Source: Beta vulgaris subsp. vulgaris (Eukaryota > Streptophyta > Magnoliopsida > Caryophyllales > Amaranthaceae). From it: a stretch of 64,000 nucleotides of DNA. Of this stretch, positions 11,759 to 22,398 are shown one piece after another; position 1 is the first letter of the stretch; each line of letters starts with the position of its first letter. A model generated the notes under the pieces. The model was given only the letters and a program-made list of their open reading frames with translations, was not told where the DNA came from and searched no databases. The translations under genes and the position numbers were made by a program. Location: positions 6,071,103-6,135,102 of the forward strand of contig NC_079204.1 in NCBI RefSeq assembly GCF_026745355.1, in the 5' to 3' direction.

Positions 11759-13547
11759 TATATTTGTTCAGTTTATTCACAACAATCGAATCACAACTAA
11801 AAAAATAATATTACCATACATATGAAATTTGAGAGCTCATAATTTCTAGGTGTTCATCTCAAAGAAAAGATAAAATGTCATATAATATATTTCCACATAT
11901 AAATTGATTTTTATTTCTATATATTACCGTTCATTTGGAACAAGTATTATTGACCTGGATCAGTGAGCTAATCACAAACTCACAATAAAAATGAAAAAAA
12001 GGGTGAATTGTGCATGTTAAATAATTGACAATATAATTTATTCTATATTTTACTTTCCAAAATAAATAAAAAATGGGTCAAATAGTATGAAACTTACAAG
12101 CTTTAAATTCTAAGAGAGGTGCATAGAATCTTACTTCTATCTAGAAGCCGAATATAATCTTAACAAAATCTAAGTTTGCTAATAAAGTTCCAAACTGTAA
12201 CAAACTTGCTTGAACTCTCAGTTTTCATCACTATCATAAAAATTCTGTCTTTTTCCATCTCAATTTGAACATCTAGAAAGTGAATCATCATCTTCATATA
12301 AAAACTTATGTAGATAACATCTGAATCTCACACATCCAATGTTTATGGATAAAAACACAATCAAATTCATTTTTTCTCCATTTTCGAAAATATCAAGTGT
12401 GTTCGATGAATCTGTGGTCAAACTTTTTGGATAACTTTTTTCGAATAAATCTGGAATTGAACGGGAAATTTTTTTGTTAATAACATAAGATTCAATTGAT
12501 CGAATGTAGCAATTTTTCGAATAGATCTCCATTTTATTTAAATATGATATTGCCCAAATTCAGGAAAAAGGTTCAATCAAATATAACAATTCTAGCTATG
12601 TTTTAAATCTCCATTTTTGGTTTGTAATTTGCACGTGTTCAATTAGCCATATCAAGAGTTACCATCATTAGGGTTTGAAATTTTATTTGTGATAAAGATC
12701 ACGAGATCTCAAGACAACAAAAGAGTGGGGGTGATTAAGAGGGACTATGGAAAGTAGGGACGACCGAAAGTACGAAAAGAAGTGGTTGCATGATTGAATC
12801 CCAATAATGGAGTGAATTGTGATTTTATTTGGTCCTCAATGTGAAACAATGGATAGAGCAAAGACTTTTTTAGTCAACGCCACACGATGATATTAATTAC
12901 ATCAGTCATTGAACGCACGGGTTATAAGTCAGTTTTAAAATATTCCTCATAAACGATATGATTATAAAAAGTTTAAATCAAGATCTAATATTCACCCCAT
13001 GATTTTGGGAGAAACATCATAAAGTCGATCATAAAATTTATAAATAAAAAAAATTCCGTGCATTTTGCACGGGCCAAAACCTAGTATTATAGATATTTGA
13101 TCCCAAATACCCGAAAACTAGTTTTTAAGATCGAATGTTCGAAAAGTATCGGCTGATCTTATCCGAAACTTATTTATGAATTTTACTTTGAAAATTAATT
13201 TTGTTTTAGTTATCGGAGATCTGATTCGATTTGAAATTTCGGCTATCCGATTTTTTCGGATCGCATTTCCCACAATCCGGATTTTCATATATCTAGAATT
13301 TCGAGTCGGTTATCATAAATGAACACCTGTAGTGGAAATGTTAAGCGTAGTGACGTAGATGAGATTTGATCCCAACTCTTGTACTACCACACAAAACTTT
13401 ACCATATTGTTATTGTAATATTATTTCAATAGTAGATTGTTACTAGAAATTATATGTGCTTTCGGAAGTATGATGCACATCGCGGAGGAATGGATTGTTT
13501 TATTTTTTTTTTTTGGTGAAAAAGGCATGCATACATATCATAGAAAA

Positions 13548-16500
13548 TTAGAGGGTTACAGGTCTAAAGACCCTATTACAATCCGCCATAATAAAATCAG
13601 TACATAAGATAGGTGGTTCAGCAAGAATCTTAAGAATATTACAATCCCAATCTATTGATTTACTATCTTTCGCCAGAGCATCAGCAAGTTGGTTCTCATC
13701 ACGCCTGACGAACTCGAACCTCACACCTTGGAATTCCTTTTTTACTTCCCTGCAAATATTCAAAACATACGCATACTCATCATTTAGAATTTGATCATGG
13801 GAGATGGAGGATATAGCATTCCGGCAGTCTGAGCAGATAACAACAAGGGGGCACTTTTCCCTTCGAGCCATAAGAAGCCCTTCCACTATTGCAAGTAATT
13901 CGGCCAATTTAGCATTAATGGTGAAAACTTTCTTTTGAAAACCCGTAACCCAGATCCCATGGTTAGTTCTAAGGCTACCCCCAAGACCCGAGGGTTCTCT
14001 ATGGGAGGAGAATGAAGCATCGACGTGAACGGTCATCCAGGTGGCGGGGAGGTCTTTGAGTGAGTAACTAGGTGAGGGGGAGGCTGTGACGGCCGTGGGG
14101 CAGGGGTGGCAGGAGTTGAACTCCCCGATGACAGAGACGGATCTCCTTATGGTCATGGTGGGTAAAGGGAAGGGATTCCCTTCAAATAGGTGCTTATTTC
14201 GATTTTTCCAAATTTCGTGGCAGATACATGGGAACAGTACTCGCCACCTTACCCCATTGTAGACCCAGTCACTTCCCAGGTTGTGGGTGCACCACTCGTG
14301 AAGGTCGTTTAGATGTTGGCCGGTATCGTAGGGGATCAAGTTCCAAACCTCCTTTGCCACGTCACAGTCTCGGAGAACATGAAGGTTATTTTCCTCAAAG
14401 GAGTCACAGATATTACAAGTTGGGTTGGGGACAATGTGCCTAGTGTACAACATATTTTGAGTGGGAAGGCGTTTATGCCAAATCAGCCATAGGAAAAATT
14501 TGATTTTGGGAGGGAGGTTGCCATTCCAAACCCATGATGTGTCTGTTGTGATTTGATGTGTTTTCATGGTTTCACATAAGAAGGCTTTTTTCAGGGAGAA
14601 CTTATTTTCCTCTACGAGGGATGAGAAGGGCATGTCCTGATGGTTCGTGGGTTTCCATACAGAGCTAAATAGGTGCTGAAGAATTAGGAGGGGGATTTCG
14701 ATGGAAAAGGTTATCCCATCCCAGTCTCCCTGATTCCATACCTCCCGAACACTTACGTTCAGTTCTCTAGAGGTGAGCGGTCCCGTCACAAATTTTCTGA
14801 TAGGTCCAATCCCTAACCAATTATCATCCCAGAAGGACACATTTGTACCAGATCCTAGATTCCATTGACAGCTATTTTCAAGAATGTACCACCCCCTACC
14901 CACGCTCTGCCAAACTTGGGACCCCCGATTAAATTTGGTGATATTGTTCTTATGGACGTACTTTGAGCGGATACAGTCTTGAGCCAGGTTAGGTGGGCCA
15001 TGACACAATCTCCAACCTAATTTAGCCATGAGGATTTTATTAAGAGTGAGGTGGTTCCGTATCCCAAGACCTCCAAGTCGCTTAGGGAGGAAGGTTTGAT
15101 CCTTAGCAACTAGGTGCATTCTATTTCTCCCTTCTTTCTCCCCCCACAAGAAATTGTTACAGATTCTATCTAAGTCAGCCAACGTTGTCAAGGGGAAAAA
15201 ATTCGCTTGCATATAATAGTTCGGGATTGTGTTAAGAGTGGAGTTAATTAAGACCGCGCGCCCGGCCCTAGACAGAAACTTCGTTTTCCAGTTTGCAAGT
15301 CTTTTCCTAACTTTATCTACCACAAACTGAACCTCCCTTCTCCTGGGTCTCTTATGAGAGATAGGTATCCCAAGGTACATACCTAAATTCTCAGTTTTAT
15401 CCACTTTTATTGTTTCCATGAACAACTCTTGAAGGTGAGTAGGGGTGTTAGGGGAGAAGATTAGCTTACTTTTTTCCTCATTAATTTTTTGCCCCGACTC
15501 CTGGCTAAACTTTTGTAGGACGTTCCTTACCGCAAACGCCGTTAATTCATCAACCCTCCCAAACAACAGCAAGTCGTCCGCGAAAAGGATATGGGAGACC
15601 GGGACTTTTTTCCTCCCCACCCAGAATGGGGTCCATTCTTTGTTCTCACACGCGAGATTAATGAGGGAGGTGAGGTATTCAAGGCAAATATTGAAAAGGT
15701 AGGGTGACATTGGATCTCCCTGACGAAGACCCCTAGAATGCTGAAAAGGAGTTGTCTTCTTACCATTAATGAGGATCGAAGAGGAAGTATTAGATATGCA
15801 ATTCATTATCAGGTCGACGGAGTTCTGGTCCAAATTTAGGGTAAACAGGCATTTTCTCACGAACTCCCACTCCATACGATCATAGGCTTTCTCTAGATCG
15901 ACTTTCAGTGCAAACCAGCCCGTTTTTCCTTTCTTTTTGTTCATGGAGTGGAGAATCTCCGAGGCCACCACAAGGTTAATTTCCGGACCTCTCCCTTTAA
16001 TAAAGCTATTCTGATTATGAGAAATCCAATTTGGAATGAGCGGTTTGATTCTATTCACCAAAATTTTTGTAACTAGTTTATACAGGGTATTGCAAAGGCT
16101 GATTGGGCGGAGGTGTTTAACTGTTTCCGGGCAGGCTTGTTTCGGGATCAGGCAGATTAGGGCATGGCTTAACGTTTCCGGTATACTACCCCTTGAAAAC
16201 CAGGAACCTATTTCTTTGGAGATCTCTCCTTTCACAACCTCCCACTTATTTTGGAAAAAGATCGGGTGGAAACCGTCCGGCCCCGGGGCTTTGAGAGGTT
16301 TCATTGCGAAGAGGGCTCCTTGCACCTCCTCCATAGAAGGGGGGTAGGATAGATTCACGGTATTATTCGACTCATTAGGGATTCGCCTAGATTTTACATG
16401 TTCAGTTGTGTACAATTTTAGGAAGGCCATCCTAATGTGGTCACTAACCTCCTCTGGGGTATCTAGGGTGAGTCCCACTTCGGTTCGGATAGAAAGGACA

Positions 16501-17618
16501 CGACTGGCATTTCTTTTAATTGTGACACTCTTGTGGAAGAAACTCGTATTTCTTTCCCCCTCCACTACCCAGTTAATCCTACTTTTCATGAGCCAAAGCC
16601 ATTCTTCCTGTTCTAGGATCTCCCTAATCTCGGTTTCAAGGCCTGTTTCAAGGTTTTGGAGGAAGGGGGATGTAGGGTTGAGGTGGAGCGCCTTTTGGGT
16701 GCCCTCAAGACGTTTCATGGCTCTACTTTTCCTAATGTAAATATTTCCGAACTTTTCCTTATTCCAGTTAATTAGCGTTTCCTTTACATGAAAAAGTTTC
16801 CCCTGGACATTAATATCCGAATCCTCCCACGCATTACGGACCGTGATATCATAAGAAGGGTCTTTAATCCACATGGGCTCAAACCTAAAGGGTCTATCTC
16901 CCTTCCTAATGTTCGGGTTCTCCGTTTTAAGTAATATTGGGCAATGATCCGAAGTGACTCTAGGGAGGTGCCATATACTAGTGTCTGGGAAGGACGTAAG
17001 CCATGCATCATTCCCCCAGCCCCGATCTAACCTTTCCAGAATTGGGTTACATTTTCTTTTATTAGACCACGTAAATTTTGGACCATTATAGCCTAGGTCG
17101 AATAGCTTGCAATAGTTCATGGTTTCCACGTAAAGGTCGATCCGACGCCGGTTTACCATTCTTCCCCCAAATTTTTCAGATTGACAAGTGATCTCATTAA
17201 AGTCTCCAAGTACAACCCAAGGTATGTTAATATTTTCGGAAAAATCCCGAAGTTGTTGCCATAAATTAACTCGAAGATGGTGTTTAGGGCTTGCATAAAT
17301 TGACGATAATATAAAGGATGTTTTAAGAGAACTCACCTCCACCAGCGCGTAAATCCCTTGGTAGTTCTCCCCGAGTATGTGGATGTTGACTCTCTCGGAT
17401 TTCCACATGAGGAGAATACCCCCCGTCCGCCCGATAGGTTCCACAAGGTGAGTCGAGTCGAAGCCCAGATCATTCACAAGGCAGCCCGTATTCTGCCTCG
17501 AAACTTGTGTTTCAACCAGGATGCAAATATCCGGGTTATGGTTCTGGATTAGGTGTCTCATGTTGGGTTTAAACGAGGGCCGACTGATCCCTCTCACGTT
17601 CCACATTATCACAGACAT
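13548..17618 (-). CDS. LINE ORF2: endonuclease, reverse transcriptase, RNase H
   Basis: 1356 aa from ATG 17618, the first codon of the conserved domain, one base after the ORF1 stop (TGACATG). Order: APE-type endonuclease (MSVIMWNVRG, VETQ, LGDFNE, SDHCPI), reverse transcriptase (KAPGPDGF, RGLRQGDPMSPYLF, catalytic FADD at about 679-682), a Cys-rich zf-RVT stretch, and C-terminal RNase H with acidic residues in VHVDAS (about 1200), KLAELLA, ICSDCRN and ENQLADALA. It carries out target-primed reverse transcription. All key residues are present, so it may be active. The same frame is open upstream to 18389 across the 3' third of ORF1, adding 257 codons; whether these are translated is unknown. 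Confidence 0.92.
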   Translation of the reverse strand: MSVIMWNVRGISRPSFKPNMRHLIQNHNPDICILVETQVSRQNTGCLVNDLGFDSTHLVEPIGRTGGILLMWKSERVNIHILGENYQGIYALVEVSSLKTSFILSSIYASPKHHLRVNLWQQLRDFSENINIPWVVLGDFNEITCQSEKFGGRMVNRRRIDLYVETMNYCKLFDLGYNGPKFTWSNKRKCNPILERLDRGWGNDAWLTSFPDTSIWHLPRVTSDHCPILLKTENPNIRKGDRPFRFEPMWIKDPSYDITVRNAWEDSDINVQGKLFHVKETLINWNKEKFGNIYIRKSRAMKRLEGTQKALHLNPTSPFLQNLETGLETEIREILEQEEWLWLMKSRINWVVEGERNTSFFHKSVTIKRNASRVLSIRTEVGLTLDTPEEVSDHIRMAFLKLYTTEHVKSRRIPNESNNTVNLSYPPSMEEVQGALFAMKPLKAPGPDGFHPIFFQNKWEVVKGEISKEIGSWFSRGSIPETLSHALICLIPKQACPETVKHLRPISLCNTLYKLVTKILVNRIKPLIPNWISHNQNSFIKGRGPEINLVVASEILHSMNKKKGKTGWFALKVDLEKAYDRMEWEFVRKCLFTLNLDQNSVDLIMNCISNTSSSILINGKKTTPFQHSRGLRQGDPMSPYLFNICLEYLTSLINLACENKEWTPFWVGRKKVPVSHILFADDLLLFGRVDELTAFAVRNVLQKFSQESGQKINEEKSKLIFSPNTPTHLQELFMETIKVDKTENLGMYLGIPISHKRPRRREVQFVVDKVRKRLANWKTKFLSRAGRAVLINSTLNTIPNYYMQANFFPLTTLADLDRICNNFLWGEKEGRNRMHLVAKDQTFLPKRLGGLGIRNHLTLNKILMAKLGWRLCHGPPNLAQDCIRSKYVHKNNITKFNRGSQVWQSVGRGWYILENSCQWNLGSGTNVSFWDDNWLGIGPIRKFVTGPLTSRELNVSVREVWNQGDWDGITFSIEIPLLILQHLFSSVWKPTNHQDMPFSSLVEENKFSLKKAFLCETMKTHQITTDTSWVWNGNLPPKIKFFLWLIWHKRLPTQNMLYTRHIVPNPTCNICDSFEENNLHVLRDCDVAKEVWNLIPYDTGQHLNDLHEWCTHNLGSDWVYNGVRWRVLFPCICHEIWKNRNKHLFEGNPFPLPTMTIRRSVSVIGEFNSCHPCPTAVTASPSPSYSLKDLPATWMTVHVDASFSSHREPSGLGGSLRTNHGIWVTGFQKKVFTINAKLAELLAIVEGLLMARREKCPLVVICSDCRNAISSISHDQILNDEYAYVLNICREVKKEFQGVRFEFVRRDENQLADALAKDSKSIDWDCNILKILAEPPILCTDFIMADCNRVFRPVTL

Positions 17619-17619
17619 G

Positions 17620-19836
17620 TCAAAGGGAAGGTGAGGCTTCTTTTTGAGGCCTCGAAGCTTTTCGCAGTCGGCCGTGAGCCACGGCAGCACCACCTCCTCC
17701 GATTCCGGGTGTAACCAAGAGTCCCTCATGGGTTTGAGAGTGACTTCGGCTTCGCGAAGCCCATTTTTTCCTTTGGCCTCTTCCCAACTTGCCATGATCT
17801 TCATCTGTTTCATCATTGGGAGGATGTCCGCAAGTAGTATGGCATTTGTGTTGTTTACTGCCTTGAAAGTGACCGGGGCTCTCCTCACTTGAGCTTTTTG
17901 TCGGTGGTGTGGTAGGAGGCTCCTTGGGTCCAGCCACGGTCCGAGGGCGTGTAGAAGATCCCTCTCTTCGCTGTCTGCTCCTCCCTCTCGTTGGAGGAGC
18001 CATTTCAGGAAGGTTAGGAATACTTTGGGAAGGTGAGATAAGTCTTGGAACTGGGGGAGGTGAGCTGGAGAGAACCCTTCCCCTGATACATACATCAGGA
18101 TTTCCTTGAAACGAGTGTCTACATTGGTTGGGTCCAGAATGATCTGCTTCACTTCGAACAGCGAGAGTTCTATTATCTCCCCATGGTCCTCTGCTAGGAG
18201 ATACTCCACAAACAGGGGTGACGTATCCGGTTTCAGGGGCAATGCTGGCCTCGAGAAGATGATCGGGGTGTTGGGTTTTATTTTGTGAATTCGGGGGGGA
18301 GATTCTGGAGATAGGCTTAGTGGGCTTAAGGACGGTGATAGTGGTGGTGGGGTAGAGGGTTCGACTTCCTCCGGGAGGTGATTCATCATTTTTACCTTGG
18401 AGGCTCTTGGTTAGAGTTGTAGCAGGGGTATTTTCTTTCTGGTTTTGGTGGGAGTCTTTTTTGTGGGGCTTTTTAGATGGGGAAGGTGATACGGGTTCCG
18501 AGGGAAGGATGGATTTGACCTGAGCATGGCCACGTTTCGGGCTGGGGAGGGCTTCTGGGTCATTGGGATAATCTACAAGATCTTCTGCGATCTCTCCCAG
18601 GAGAGAGAAAGAGTTTTTCTGGATTGTTTCATGTAAGGGGGCAGTTTTTTTAGTTTCTTGCACAGTGCTTTCTCTCTCCTCCGCCGTCTGACATTTCCCT
18701 TCTAATGATTCACCTTTTCTTTTTGGAGTCCACCTTCCAGAAGGCTTACTCCTTTTGTCTACTGATTTACTCCTTCCGTAAATACCCTTGTTGACTTTCA
18801 TTACTTTTTTCTTTTCTACTATCTTCCATGCTACGTCGTTTTGGGTCACGTACCCGGAGGAAACGGGTTGGGCCACATCAGCTTGTGCACTCGCCCTCGC
18901 CGCCGTCTTAGGTGGTGGGCAGGCTTTGTGCCCAAACACGTGGCAGCGAGCGCAGTACCACTGCCCCTCAAGAAATTCCAGGGCTTGAAACCCTCTGCCA
19001 ATCCATGCTCCGGATGGTGGCGCCTTTTCACCTTCTACAAGGAGGCATAGTCTAGCAAACCTTCTGTTTCCTCCTTCTAAGGTTTTGGCATCAATTTTAA
19101 CCACTTCTCCTATTGACTGCCCAATGTTGACGAGGATGTCTTGCTTGTATAGTTCAATCGGCAGTTCAGGGAGGTTAACCCACACTATCCCTTTGGTACA
19201 TTTTGCTTGGGACGGGCGGAACCCCGGTTCCCAGTTCTGAATCCATACATGGGCACCTTGGATGAACCAGGGCCCTTTCGAGAGTATGGAAGCTCGCTGA
19301 CTTCTAGTTGTGCATTCCACGACGTAGAAACCCTTCCCTAGCGCAATGAGGTCAGTGTTCGCAGGCAGGTTCCAGTTCTTAGTCACAAAGGCTTTCAGAA
19401 ATTCCCTCGAAAAGGATTTCCCTGTGACTTTGCATATCAAGGCGTTACTCCATGGCTTACTCAGCTCAGAATAACGCTCTTCTGAGATAGGGATGAAGAC
19501 ATGGTCCTTTTGGAGTGATGGAGGAGGGGATTCCGCAAAGGGACAAGGGGTGATAGGGTTGAGAGTGCTGTGGTTGGGGGACGAAATGCCAGCAGTAATA
19601 ACTGCAAAGCTTTGAGGAAGAGGGGATGGGTGAGGTAGGGTAGGTGGGGAGGCAGAAAAAGCGGCAGCTTGGAGGGCGGGCTTCGACACGGACTCACACT
19701 CGGGGACACTTACCTGCGGCGGGGCGGATCTACGGCGGCGGAGGGGTTTGATTTTGGCCTTGAGGGCTGGGTAAAGGCGGGGGGGTGCTTTTAGAGGGGT
19801 TTCTCTCTCCTCCTGGTCAGGAGGTTTCTCTCTCAT
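17620..19836 (-). CDS. LINE ORF1: nucleic-acid-binding protein (DUF4283, zinc knuckle-like)
   Basis: 738 aa from ATG 19836. Seen: a basic Pro-rich N-terminus, a DUF4283-type domain (about residues 115-280; LSKPWSNALICKVTGKSF, ALGKGFYVVEC, GIVWVNLPELPIELY), then CARCHVFGHKAC, a shortened C-x2-C-x4-H-x2-C variant of the usual knuckle. A low-complexity Ser/Arg/Pro tail follows and overlaps the extended ORF2 frame for 770 nt. The family packages LINE RNA into ribonucleoprotein. The last 257 residues look less protein-like than the overlapping frame, so a single old indel may have moved the true reading frame. Confidence 0.85.
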   Translation of the reverse strand: MREKPPDQEERETPLKAPPRLYPALKAKIKPLRRRRSAPPQVSVPECESVSKPALQAAAFSASPPTLPHPSPLPQSFAVITAGISSPNHSTLNPITPCPFAESPPPSLQKDHVFIPISEERYSELSKPWSNALICKVTGKSFSREFLKAFVTKNWNLPANTDLIALGKGFYVVECTTRSQRASILSKGPWFIQGAHVWIQNWEPGFRPSQAKCTKGIVWVNLPELPIELYKQDILVNIGQSIGEVVKIDAKTLEGGNRRFARLCLLVEGEKAPPSGAWIGRGFQALEFLEGQWYCARCHVFGHKACPPPKTAARASAQADVAQPVSSGYVTQNDVAWKIVEKKKVMKVNKGIYGRSKSVDKRSKPSGRWTPKRKGESLEGKCQTAEERESTVQETKKTAPLHETIQKNSFSLLGEIAEDLVDYPNDPEALPSPKRGHAQVKSILPSEPVSPSPSKKPHKKDSHQNQKENTPATTLTKSLQGKNDESPPGGSRTLYPTTTITVLKPTKPISRISPPNSQNKTQHPDHLLEASIAPETGYVTPVCGVSPSRGPWGDNRTLAVRSEADHSGPNQCRHSFQGNPDVCIRGRVLSSSPPPVPRLISPSQSIPNLPEMAPPTRGRSRQRREGSSTRPRTVAGPKEPPTTPPTKSSSEESPGHFQGSKQHKCHTTCGHPPNDETDEDHGKLGRGQRKKWASRSRSHSQTHEGLLVTPGIGGGGAAVAHGRLRKASRPQKEASPSL

Positions 19837-19879
19837 CTTTTTTTCTTAATTGATTATCTTACTCATCATAAGTATATAA

Positions 19880-20122
19880 CACACCAATTATCAGTAGATA
19901 TGCGATATGTCATATGTGCCGTAATTTTTTTTAATGGATTTGTATTGTTACATTTGTTAGCGTGAGCCAAAACCATGTTAGAGTTTAGCTCAACTTGTGA
20001 TTAGCCCTAGGATTTTCACATGTAAAAAGTTTGATCAAGTATTGAGATCGAACCAAACAACTTGTGATTAGCCCTAGGATTTTCACACCAATTATCAGTA
20101 GATATGCGATATGTCATATGTA
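19880..20122. repeat. Interleaved direct repeats beside the LINE 5' end
   Basis: acaccaattatcagtagat... (about 37 bp) occurs at about 19880-19917 and 20085-20122; between them aacttgtgattagccctag... (about 30 bp) occurs twice, near 19993 and 20058. The pattern suggests two overlapping duplication events or repair at an insertion junction. Confidence 0.7.
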
Positions 20123-20178
20123 AAACCATGTCTATACTATTATCACCTAAACATATACCATCTTCTAATTTTCAATAA

Positions 20179-20529
20179 GGCTCCGTTTGGTAGGGCGTAA
20201 AACGTTTTCTCGGAAAACTGTTTTCCTCTAATTTCAGTTTTACATTGTTTGGTTGGCAAAAGAGTTTTCCCTTGGGGTAAAATTACTCTCTCAATGATGG
20301 AAAACCATTTTCCTTTCAAAATGAAGGGAAAACTATTTTCCTTATCTCTTTTGTACACTCTTCTCACTACCTCCTTACTTTCCCTTTCATTTTCCTTTCA
20401 TTTCATCATTTTTCTTACATCGAACCAAACAACGGAAAACTAATTTTGGAATTGTGTTTTTCATTGTAAATTGTTTTCCATGAAAATCATTTTACACTGA
20501 AAATGTTTTACGCCCTACCAAACGGAGCC
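20179..20529. mobile_element. Tourist-type MITE (PIF/Harbinger), copy 1
   Basis: Ends GGCTCCGTTTGGTAGGGCGT and its inverted form, flanked by TAA (20176-20178 and 20530-20532). 351 bp. Closely related to 40136-40490. Confidence 0.88.
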
Positions 20530-21854
20530 TAAATTCTTTGTCACATCTTAGTAATGTGGGATGGATACAATGCGACAAATAGGCTCTGATGGGCCTTAAG
20601 CCGAAATTAGCAAAATACATTGAAGACCAATCAAGGCCCAACTACCATCATGGATTCTGTGTGGAAAACACTAAATTTATCTTTGTTCTGATTGCAAATT
20701 TTCTATGATGGGCCTTTGAAATTTGGCAGAGTTGGTATTTTTTCACAGTCGAAGCATTTTGTCTAACAGGCTCCATTGAAATAAAGCTTTGGGCTTTTAG
20801 TGAACTATTGTGTGTTAAAAAAGTGGCTTCAGCCTACATGGATGATGTAGTGCATCTGTGTTTTAGATTGCAGCCCATAATCAGGAAAATACAATCAAGT
20901 TTGGCTACATACTTTCCATCAAATGATGTCCAACAAAAGTACTTTCTTCATTTTTTAATAGATGTAACATTTAATTTTTCACACTTGTCAAGATATAATT
21001 TTGACCCACAATATTTCTAATTTTAAATATGCAAAAATTATAAAAAATACATATTTAGAAAGTGTATATCAAAACGAATCTAACAAGATCTCAGGTGCTA
21101 TATTTTTCCTTATATATAAATTACAATTGATTGTCAAGGAGAGGTGGGTGAATAGTGCTTAAAGTCAACGTGTTACATCTAAAAAAGAACTGAGGGGTAC
21201 AAGATCATGAAAAGTATGGTAAAACGTTAATAAAGACGAATATTATTATCGAACATTAATCAAGAAATATATTATTGGGCAGCTAAAAAATTTCTTGTCT
21301 AATCCATTTTTCTTTGCTTCGTTTTTCTCTTTGGATTTTGGAATGTTTATTTCACATTGTCTCATGCTAAGAAAGTTACAATTTAATAAGAACTATCACT
21401 TAACTCTCAATTTATTAAGATTTTTGGTCGCACTAATTTGATCATTCATACTCATAGAGCAACCAAAAGTACCAACGTATGATAAGTCACGTGTTTGAAT
21501 CTCTTTTTCTTATTTGTACTTTATAGTTTATACTGCTTTCGTAGCTCAGATAGATTAAAAATAGAGCAAACAAAAGTTAATATCGATGACGTAGTTTGGA
21601 AAGGACGAGTATAGTTTAGGATCTCTGAGTGTTTGAATAATGTAATATTCAAATTTATCACTGAAAAGCATGAAAATGTGAGTAAAAAGATTGCTTCAGC
21701 TGTGAGCCTGTGACCTAATGAAGTAGAATTACTTTAACGAAAAACTTGGCTTGTGTTCGACTGTAGATACAATGCATGAAGCCACAATTATGCACGTGCT
21801 GACCTAAGAACATACAAGAAATAGCCACACGACACTACTCCTAAGTCCTATAAC
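20530..21854. other. AT-rich intergenic DNA
   Basis: No gene seen. At about 21445-21557 there is a possible decayed SINE: a box B-like cgtgtttgaatctc and a tail similar to that of the 9270 element. The rest shows no repeat structure I can support. Confidence 0.4.
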
Positions 21855-21869
21855 CCATACATAGTGTGT

Positions 21870-22076
21870 TTTTGATTATTATTATTATTAGGAAAATAAG
21901 TCAGCTCAAGGGCTAATCTATACAAGGTTACTAGCCTGTAGGAAATACCAACACATTAACTGATAAGGCATGTATAACATGCTAAGGAAATAACCGGCAT
22001 AATACTGGGGGTTAGAATCGAACCCTAACCTCAAGGGTCAAGGGGGAGTGTTACTTAAGCTAACTTTTATCCTTGT
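21870..22076 (-). mobile_element. tRNA-derived SINE (family with 39086)
   Basis: Minus orientation, with box B-like ggttcgattc and a (TAA)n-type tail. Perfect 15-bp target duplication ccatacatagtgtgt at 21855-21869 and 22077-22091. Internal blocks (taagtcagctcaaggg, tactagcctgta) recur in the intron of the beta-carotene hydroxylase. Confidence 0.88.
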
Positions 22077-22398
22077 CCATACATAGTGTGTGACTATGTG
22101 TAATGTAATGTGTGATGTCTACTTCCATATGAATTCCACGTGACACTTTTGCCTCATCGTATGGGTTTGTCCAAGATTCAACATCAGGGCAATCTTTTAG
22201 GGATTCAGCACTATTTAGCATCAATCCCACAATATAGGGGATCGTATTCGTAGGAGGTGTGAATGTGTGATTATAGAGTATTAATTAGTTGAAAAACACG
22301 TACGGTGCATGGAATTTAGAGTGATATTTTAAAAATATATGTTGCCATCACATGACTATTTTGGGGTATTTCTTGATTATGTCCAGAGTTTAATTATT

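Larger units (their letters stand above)
10167..13084 (+). mobile_element. Probable non-autonomous Helitron
   Basis: The 3' end has the classic structure: hairpin ccgtgcattttgcacgg followed by CTAG (13081-13084) and then a host T. The best 5' end is TCTATATAATAATATAAAG at 10167, preceded by a host A, which resembles the 5' end at 63626 (minus). About 2.9 kb with no Rep/helicase frame. It holds two minisatellite tracts and a Stowaway. It begins about 440 bp beyond polygalacturonase exon 1, so it probably replaced much of that gene's upstream region. The 3' end is clear; the 5' end is inferred. Confidence 0.6.
13503..19930 (-). mobile_element. LINE retrotransposon (plant L1 clade), both ORFs open
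   Basis: Minus-strand element with ORF1 (19836-17620), ORF2 (17618-13548), a very short 3' UTR and a polyA tract read as poly-T near 13503-13514. No inactivating mutation is visible in either ORF. The 5' border is uncertain: aatggatttgta near 19933 resembles aatggattgttt beside the tail (about 13489) and may be an imperfect target duplication. The 19930 limit rests on that. Confidence 0.8.

Noticed and set aside
14228..16740. Plus-strand ORFs over 13.5-19.8 kb
   Set aside because: Shadows of the minus-strand LINE ORFs; no domains of their own.
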